Both the position numbers and the translations under genes were made by a program. A stretch of 46,493 bases of DNA from Flavobacterium sp. UBA6203 (GTDB lineage Bacteria; Bacteroidota; Bacteroidia; Flavobacteriales; Flavobacteriaceae): contig DIST01000007.1 in NCBI GenBank assembly GCA_002421645.1, forward strand, positions 1 through 46,493, written 5' to 3'. Below, piece by piece: positions 41,886-46,493 of the stretch. The first letter of the stretch is position 1. Each line of letters begins with the position of its first letter. The notes below the pieces were generated by a model. The model made no database searches and was not told the origin of the DNA. It was given only the letters and a program-made list of their open reading frames with translations.

Positions 41886-42650
41886 TTAATTGATTTCAAT
41901 TGCGGTATAACCCCTTGGAATTGAATATGGATAACTCAAATTTTCATTAAATGTTGTGTTCTTAAATTCAATATCAATAGTTATTTTATCTTTTTGTTCT
42001 GCTTTTATTTTAATTTCATTTGGTAAAAACATTCCTTGCTCTTCTTTATAGGATGGATACCGAATTTCTAGATTTCGGTTTTTACTCGCTTGAGTGATTA
42101 TTTCTTTTTTTATTAGATAATTTGCTCCTTCAAAATAAAATTCTTTAGAAATATCAGCTTTAGTAGGCAACGACAATTTGAACATTTTTTCCACCACTTC
42201 AGAAATCCATCTATCCTTTGTTAAATCATCTATTGCTTTTCCAAGAAATAAATTCTGAACTTTATTAAAGTTTAAATCGGTTCCTAACCAATTGCTTAAC
42301 ATACTGAAATCGCCTTCAAAATAGGTGTTATTTATTTTTTCATAATAGCTCACTTTAGAAGGAGTAATCAAGGCCTTAGCCATAGGAATTCCCAAAAACT
42401 TAATATTTACCCAAATGATTTCATCTTTCTTAATCCGAATATCTGCATTCATAGAATGTGACTGCTTTTCATCCTCATATTTAGCGTTGGTTCTTATATT
42501 CAAAGTTTTAAAATCATGCGTGTTTTGATAATGACCATTGATAACTTTAGTTACCTCTGTATTATCGTTTGCAGCTGCTGTAGCAACCGCTTGCTTTGAT
42601 TTACATCCGATTAAAAAAACGATCAAAAAGGCTGATAGTATTGATTTCAT
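41886..42650 (-). CDS. DUF4292 lipoprotein
   Basis: A 254-residue lipoprotein (LIVFLIGC, Cys16) of the DUF4292 family, typical of Bacteroidota. The mature part is beta-rich (NIRTNAKYEDEKQSH, IRIKKDEIIWVNIKFLG, FYFEGANYLIKKEI), with a pattern like a LolA/LolB-type lipoprotein-binding half barrel; that fold is inference. The start abuts the stop of the TPR gene (42650/42651), so both are translated from one message with the nucleotidyltransferase gene. A role in outer-membrane assembly would fit but is not shown. Confidence 0.85.
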   Translation of the reverse strand: MKSILSAFLIVFLIGCKSKQAVATAAANDNTEVTKVINGHYQNTHDFKTLNIRTNAKYEDEKQSHSMNADIRIKKDEIIWVNIKFLGIPMAKALITPSKVSYYEKINNTYFEGDFSMLSNWLGTDLNFNKVQNLFLGKAIDDLTKDRWISEVVEKMFKLSLPTKADISKEFYFEGANYLIKKEIITQASKNRNLEIRYPSYKEEQGMFLPNEIKIKAEQKDKITIDIEFKNTTFNENLSYPYSIPRGYTAIEIN

Positions 42651-43991
42651 TTACTTTTGTAATTGCTTTAATTTGTTGGTATACACTTCTTTTTTAACCT
42701 TGTCATTCAAATTTTCGCAACTGATGATTAACTGTTTATAAAAATTTAGCTCTAATGGTTGGTTCTCTAACACAAAATCCAAGCCACTTTCTAAAATGGT
42801 TTTTGCTTTCTTATATTCTTTGAGTTGATTGTATGCTAAACCTGCATAAAAATAAAAATCAGATTGTGTGGGAAAAGATTCTAAATACTCTTCAGCTTTC
42901 TTAGTTACCAACTGAAAATCTTGCTTCTGAATTACTACTTCTAAATAAAATCCCATCGCCTCTACATCATCCGAATTCTTTTTGATTCCTTTCTCAAAAT
43001 ATTTAGTCGCATTTTCTAAATCATTCTTTTTCCAGAAAAATTTCGCTACTTCTTTGGCTACATTGATTTCTTTATCATCGTTAAAATACGGAATCGCCTT
43101 ATCGATATCTTTTAAATAAGTAGGATTTTTAACTGCAAAAATTAAAAACTCATTAAAAACACGATGTTTGATTTTCAAATCCATTCGGTTATTGTCCAAA
43201 ACTTTAAACATCGATTTTGAAGCATTTTCACCATCGTTATTATTCAAATGAAACTTCACCAAACTCACGTGAGCCCAATCGGAATTTGGGATTTCTTTTT
43301 CCAATTGTTTTGCCACTTCAAAGGCTTTGTCTTCTTGATTGAAACTCGTATACAAAACAATCAAATCGATATAATTTTGTTCTACTTTTGGATTCTTTTT
43401 AATCGCTTCTTCTAACTGTTCTTTTTGTGGTTTTGAATAAGCGTTTGATTCTTGAATTTTCAATTTATAGTATTCCATGGTGCTGGTCAACTTCGATTTT
43501 GATTCCATGTCTTTCAACAATTCCAAGGCTTTCGCGTGTTGATTTGTATTCATGTAAAGCGAAACCAAATCTTCTCTCATATTACCATCAAACTCAATTA
43601 ATTTCTCAACAATCGGAATTGATTTTTGATAATCTTTCGTTTGATAATACACGTCGTATAATCCGTTCCAATACCAACGTTGTTTATTGTCTAACTCCAC
43701 TGCTTTTTTGAAAGCATTTTCCGCATCAACATAATTTTTAAGGCTCAAATAATTTTTACCTAATTCAAATTGAAAAGATGCATTTTTAGGTTCTTTTTCG
43801 ACACACTTTTGAATCGCCACAATAGCTTTATCGTAATTTTCGATGCCGCGTTGTTTCACAGCTTCGTAAAAATTATTTTCCAATTGGTCATCCACCAAAG
43901 CAATCGCATCGGGATTTTCTTGTGCGAACAAGTGATTCCCAAAACTAAAAAGCAGGAACGCCAAAAAAGCTATGTGTTTTTTCTTTATCAT
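42651..43991 (-). CDS. Exported tetratricopeptide-repeat protein
   Basis: A 446-residue protein with a signal peptide (1-24, ending HLFAQ) and many TPR motifs, for example ASFQFELGKNYLSLKNYVDAENAFKKA and YFYAGLAYNQLKEYKKAKTIL. It starts exactly one base after the nucleotidyltransferase stop (43992) and ends where the DUF4292 gene begins, so the three genes form a tight operon. Probably a periplasmic scaffold in a cell-envelope pathway. No catalytic motif. Confidence 0.85.
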   Translation of the reverse strand: MIKKKHIAFLAFLLFSFGNHLFAQENPDAIALVDDQLENNFYEAVKQRGIENYDKAIVAIQKCVEKEPKNASFQFELGKNYLSLKNYVDAENAFKKAVELDNKQRWYWNGLYDVYYQTKDYQKSIPIVEKLIEFDGNMREDLVSLYMNTNQHAKALELLKDMESKSKLTSTMEYYKLKIQESNAYSKPQKEQLEEAIKKNPKVEQNYIDLIVLYTSFNQEDKAFEVAKQLEKEIPNSDWAHVSLVKFHLNNNDGENASKSMFKVLDNNRMDLKIKHRVFNEFLIFAVKNPTYLKDIDKAIPYFNDDKEINVAKEVAKFFWKKNDLENATKYFEKGIKKNSDDVEAMGFYLEVVIQKQDFQLVTKKAEEYLESFPTQSDFYFYAGLAYNQLKEYKKAKTILESGLDFVLENQPLELNFYKQLIISCENLNDKVKKEVYTNKLKQLQK

Positions 43992-45002
43992 CTATTCTAA
44001 AACCGAATAATCTCCGATACTAATACTTGTAAAATTACCATCAAAACTAGCATGATTTCCTATCATCGCGTTATCTAAATTAGCATTTTTAATATGTGCG
44101 TGAGTTTGAATCAAGCTGTTTTTTATAGTAGAATTAACTACATGACATCCTTTTCCTAACGAAACATTTGGACCAACTGTAGCATTAATCAACACTACAT
44201 CTTCACCAATATAACATGGAGGAATAATAGTTGAATTCTCTAATTTCACATCATAATCAACCAAATGTTCGCCATCGTTATGTAAAAAACCTAACATTCT
44301 AGTATTGGTTTCAACGGTAACGTCTTTATTTCCGCAATCCATCCACTCGTCAACTTGTCCTGGTACAAATTTCATGCCTTTTGCCATCATTTGCTTAATA
44401 CCATCGTTAATTTGGTATTCGCCACCATGGATAATATTGTTATCTAAAACCGATTGTAATTCGTTTTTCAACACGGCAATATCTTTGAAATAGTAAATTC
44501 CGATAACTGCTAAATCCGATACGAATTCTTTTGGTTTTTCTACCAATTCGATGATTTCACCATTAGCATTTAAGTTCACCACACCAAAAGCTTCTGGTTG
44601 ATCCACTTGTTTTACCCAAATAACGCTATCGGCAGTTGTATCTAAATCAAAATCGGCACGAATTAACGTATCAGCATAAGCAATAACTGCTGGACCTTCC
44701 AATGAATCTTTCGCACACATAATCGCGTGACCAGTTCCTAATGCTTCATTTTGGTAATAAATGGTTCCTCTTGCGCCTAATTTTTGAGCAATCGCAATTA
44801 AATCTTCTTCTACTTTTTTACCAAAACTTTCATGAATAATAAACGCTACTTCGTCTATTTTCTGATTTAAAACGCCTGCAATATCTTCTACTAATCTATG
44901 AACGATTGGTTTTCCTGCTACAGGAATTAATGGTTTTGGAACTGTTAATGTATGTGGGCGAAGGCGTGAACCACGACCAGCCATTGGTACGATTATTTTC
45001 AT
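43992..45002 (-). CDS. Sugar-phosphate nucleotidyltransferase
   Basis: A 336-residue NDP-sugar pyrophosphorylase. The nucleotide-binding motif GRGSRLRPHTLTVPKPL is at about 9-25, followed by the PVAGKPIVHRL segment. GTGHAIMCAK near 90, YADTLIRADFDL near 110 and VEKPKEF near 155 fit the RmlA/GlmU-type transferase domain. The C-terminal third has left-handed beta-helix hexapeptide repeats (IIPPCYIGEDVVLINATVGPN, then VVNSTIKNSLIQTHAHIKNA). It activates a sugar-1-phosphate with an NTP; which sugar cannot be told. It lies upstream of the TPR gene and downstream of dut. Confidence 0.9.
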   Translation of the reverse strand: MKIIVPMAGRGSRLRPHTLTVPKPLIPVAGKPIVHRLVEDIAGVLNQKIDEVAFIIHESFGKKVEEDLIAIAQKLGARGTIYYQNEALGTGHAIMCAKDSLEGPAVIAYADTLIRADFDLDTTADSVIWVKQVDQPEAFGVVNLNANGEIIELVEKPKEFVSDLAVIGIYYFKDIAVLKNELQSVLDNNIIHGGEYQINDGIKQMMAKGMKFVPGQVDEWMDCGNKDVTVETNTRMLGFLHNDGEHLVDYDVKLENSTIIPPCYIGEDVVLINATVGPNVSLGKGCHVVNSTIKNSLIQTHAHIKNANLDNAMIGNHASFDGNFTSISIGDYSVLE

Positions 45003-45014
45003 TTTTTATATTTT

Positions 45015-45057
45015 AAACGCAAAGTTCGCAAAGGTTTTTCGCAAAGCTCGCTAAGAT
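45015..45057. repeat. CGCAAAG-type intergenic repeat
   Basis: Repeated CGCAAAG words (AACGCAAAG, TTCGCAAAGG, TTTTTCGCAAAGC) followed by CGCTAAG. It is related in inverted orientation to 28171-28210. A CTGAAAACTG at 45090-45099 repeats a word of the element at 32371. Both sit in the 103-base gap between dut and the nucleotidyltransferase. Confidence 0.5.
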
Positions 45058-45105
45058 TACATTTTGATATTTTTTCTGAACACTTTATACTGAAAACTGA
45101 AGGCT

Positions 45106-45540
45106 TTACTTCACTCCCGTACTACCAAATCCGCCTTCTCCTCTTGAAGTTTCTGATAATTCGGTTACTTCAAGCCATTCGGCACGTTCGTGTTTTGCGA
45201 TGATTAATTGGGCGATGCGTTCTCCGTTTTCGATTATGAAATCTTCATTGGATAAATTTACTAAAATCACACCAATTTCTCCACGATAATCGGCATCAAC
45301 TGTTCCTGGTGAATTTAAAACGGTGATTCCTTTTTTAGCTGCTAAACCGCTTCTTGGTCTTACTTGTGCTTCGTAACCTATTGGTAATTCAATGAAAAGT
45401 CCAGTTTTTACGATAGTTCTTTCTAATGATTTTAAAGTGATAGGTTCTGTTATATTCGCACGTAAATCCATTCCTGCTGAGGCGATAGTTTCGTAATTAG
45501 GTAACTCGTGATTGGATTTATTGATAATTTTGATTTGCAT
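45106..45540 (-). CDS. dut: dUTP diphosphatase
   Basis: A 144-residue trimeric dUTPase that turns dUTP into dUMP, limiting uracil in DNA and supplying thymidylate synthesis. All five motifs are present: AGMDLRA (22-28), [27 protein letters not shown], and the C-terminal [10 protein letters not shown] that closes over the substrate. Length is normal. It lies within a block of envelope genes between the flippase and the nucleotidyltransferase. Secure. Confidence 0.97.
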   Translation of the reverse strand: MQIKIINKSNHELPNYETIASAGMDLRANITEPITLKSLERTIVKTGLFIELPIGYEAQVRPRSGLAAKKGITVLNSPGTVDADYRGEIGVILVNLSNEDFIIENGERIAQLIIAKHERAEWLEVTELSETSRGEGGFGSTGVK

Positions 45541-45614
45541 TTTTAATTCAATTTTTTTGGAACACAGATTTTAGAAATTGGAGAAATTCTAACTAAATCT
45601 ATAATTCAAAGTTA

Positions 45615-46493
45615 TTATTTTCTTCTGATAATGGTTAAAATGGTTTCTTTTTCGTTTCGGTACACAAAGTAAGCAAAAAACAAGATAGCTGCAATTCCGA
45701 AGACATAAGTTTCTCGTAAAATTGGCACGTAAAACGAAATTCCCGAAAGTACTATTGCTAATCCTAAATAAGTAAAAATCGATTTCTTATCGTATGGAAT
45801 TGGATATTTCTTTTGTCCCATGTAATACGAAATAAACATCATGGCTCCGTAAGCTAAAATAGTAGCTATTGCCGAACCCATATAACTTATCATTGGTATT
45901 AAAAGCAAGTTTAAAACTAAAGTTACAATCGCTCCAACAATTGAAATGTAAGCGCCAATTCGGGTTTTATCAATTAATTTGTACCAAACGGACAAATTGG
46001 TATAAATACCTAAAAAGAAATTAGCCAACACAATTAACGGCACCACATCCATTGCATCCCAATATGTTTCTTTTGGAACTAAAATCAACTTTAAAATATC
46101 GGCAAAAACGATAACTCCTAAACAAATAAACGAACCAAAAATGACAAAATATTTGGTAATTGTAGCATAAGTTTGCGGTGCATTTTCATTTTTAGCGTGA
46201 CTAAAGAAAAACGGTTCAATCCCTAATGTATAAGCGGTTCGAAATAAGACCATGAACATTCCTATTTTATAACAAGCGGAATAGGCTCCAATGTCAGCCA
46301 TATCGACTTGCATCCAATCTAATAAGATTTTATCGAAATGTTCGTTTATAGCAAAAGCAATTCCCGCCACTAAAATTGGTAATCCGTACTGCATCATTTT
46401 TTTCCATAAATCCGCATCGAATTGCCATTTGATTTTGAAATAATCAGGTAAAACGAAAAGTAAAGTAGCTAAGCTTGCTATTAAATTCGCAAC
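45615..46493 (-). CDS. Polysaccharide/oligosaccharide flippase (5' end outside window)
   Basis: The frame stays open from the window edge for 32 codons before the internal MMQYGLP at 46397, so the gene is cut by the edge and its N-terminal half is missing. The visible 292 residues have about eight membrane helices and read as the C-terminal portion of a Wzx/RfbX-type MATE/MOP flippase: LPILVAGIAFAINEHFDKILL, FYNPYK-like PFFFSHAKNE, IGAYISIVGAIVTLVLNLLLIP. It would move a lipid-linked glycan across the inner membrane. It is probably transcribed with dut and the nucleotidyltransferase. Confidence 0.88.
   Translation of the reverse strand, partial: VANLIASLATLLFVLPDYFKIKWQFDADLWKKMMQYGLPILVAGIAFAINEHFDKILLDWMQVDMADIGAYSACYKIGMFMVLFRTAYTLGIEPFFFSHAKNENAPQTYATITKYFVIFGSFICLGVIVFADILKLILVPKETYWDAMDVVPLIVLANFFLGIYTNLSVWYKLIDKTRIGAYISIVGAIVTLVLNLLLIPMISYMGSAIATILAYGAMMFISYYMGQKKYPIPYDKKSIFTYLGLAIVLSGISFYVPILRETYVFGIAAILFFAYFVYRNEKETILTIIRRK

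Overview
The window is a 46.5 kb piece of an AT-rich bacterial chromosome that looks like a member of the Flavobacteriaceae, most likely Flavobacterium. The evidence is: -7 boxes of the Bacteroidota type (TAnnTTTG, once with TTTG exactly 19 bases upstream) and few Shine-Dalgarno sites; two proteins with C-terminal type IX secretion (T9SS) sorting domains; many SPII lipoproteins; an epimerase-type L-threonine dehydrogenase; families typical of the phylum (DUF4286, DUF4292, DUF4139, bifunctional aminolipid acyltransferase); and short intergenic repeats of a kind I associate with flavobacteria. Most of the window is housekeeping. No gene-free stretch exceeds 300 bases.

Layout. 1-4758 (+): panC (5' end cut by the window edge), panD, a flippase-like membrane protein, a pseudo-esterase and radA. 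4759-7336 is a small accessory island: a REP-associated tyrosine transposase framed by a perfect 28-bp inverted repeat and followed by a 34-bp tandem repeat, then three orphan genes, one of which carries a frameshift in a 7-A run. 7337-11301 (-): mfd behind a lipoprotein gene. 11523-12479 (+): L-threonine dehydrogenase. 12531-16994 (-): a truncated-haemoglobin-like lipoprotein with a small membrane-anchored partner, an NTF2-like lipoprotein, an ammonium transporter and a semialdehyde dehydrogenase. 17192-17785 (+): a 2OG-Fe(II) oxygenase. 17836-24668 (-): a 1016-residue T9SS cargo, two identical tRNA-Asn genes, rseP and a secreted M1 aminopeptidase. 24912-32368 (+): serS, a TPR protein, DUF4286, rsmA, mgtE and a DUF4139 protein. 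32439-35451 (-): tas-like reductase, OmpA lipoprotein, exonuclease III. 35646-37436 (+): a bifunctional aminolipid acyltransferase. 37489-46493 (-): a TM2/DUF2752/DUF4870/M48 membrane operon, a hydroxyacid dehydrogenase, and a cell-envelope block (EnvC-like protein, DUF4292 lipoprotein, TPR protein, nucleotidyltransferase, dut, and a flippase cut by the window edge).

How the genes fit together. panC and panD feed coenzyme A synthesis. radA and mfd are unrelated repair genes now separated by the accessory island. The last block combines sugar-nucleotide supply, glycan export and murein-hydrolase control, so it is probably a cell-envelope cluster. The candidates most worth following are the lipid-anchored truncated haemoglobin with its paired small membrane protein (12531-13562), the transposase cassette with repeats that resemble an element elsewhere in the window, and the esterase-fold protein whose nucleophile position is Asp. 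I saw no CRISPR array, prophage, defence system or antibiotic-resistance gene.
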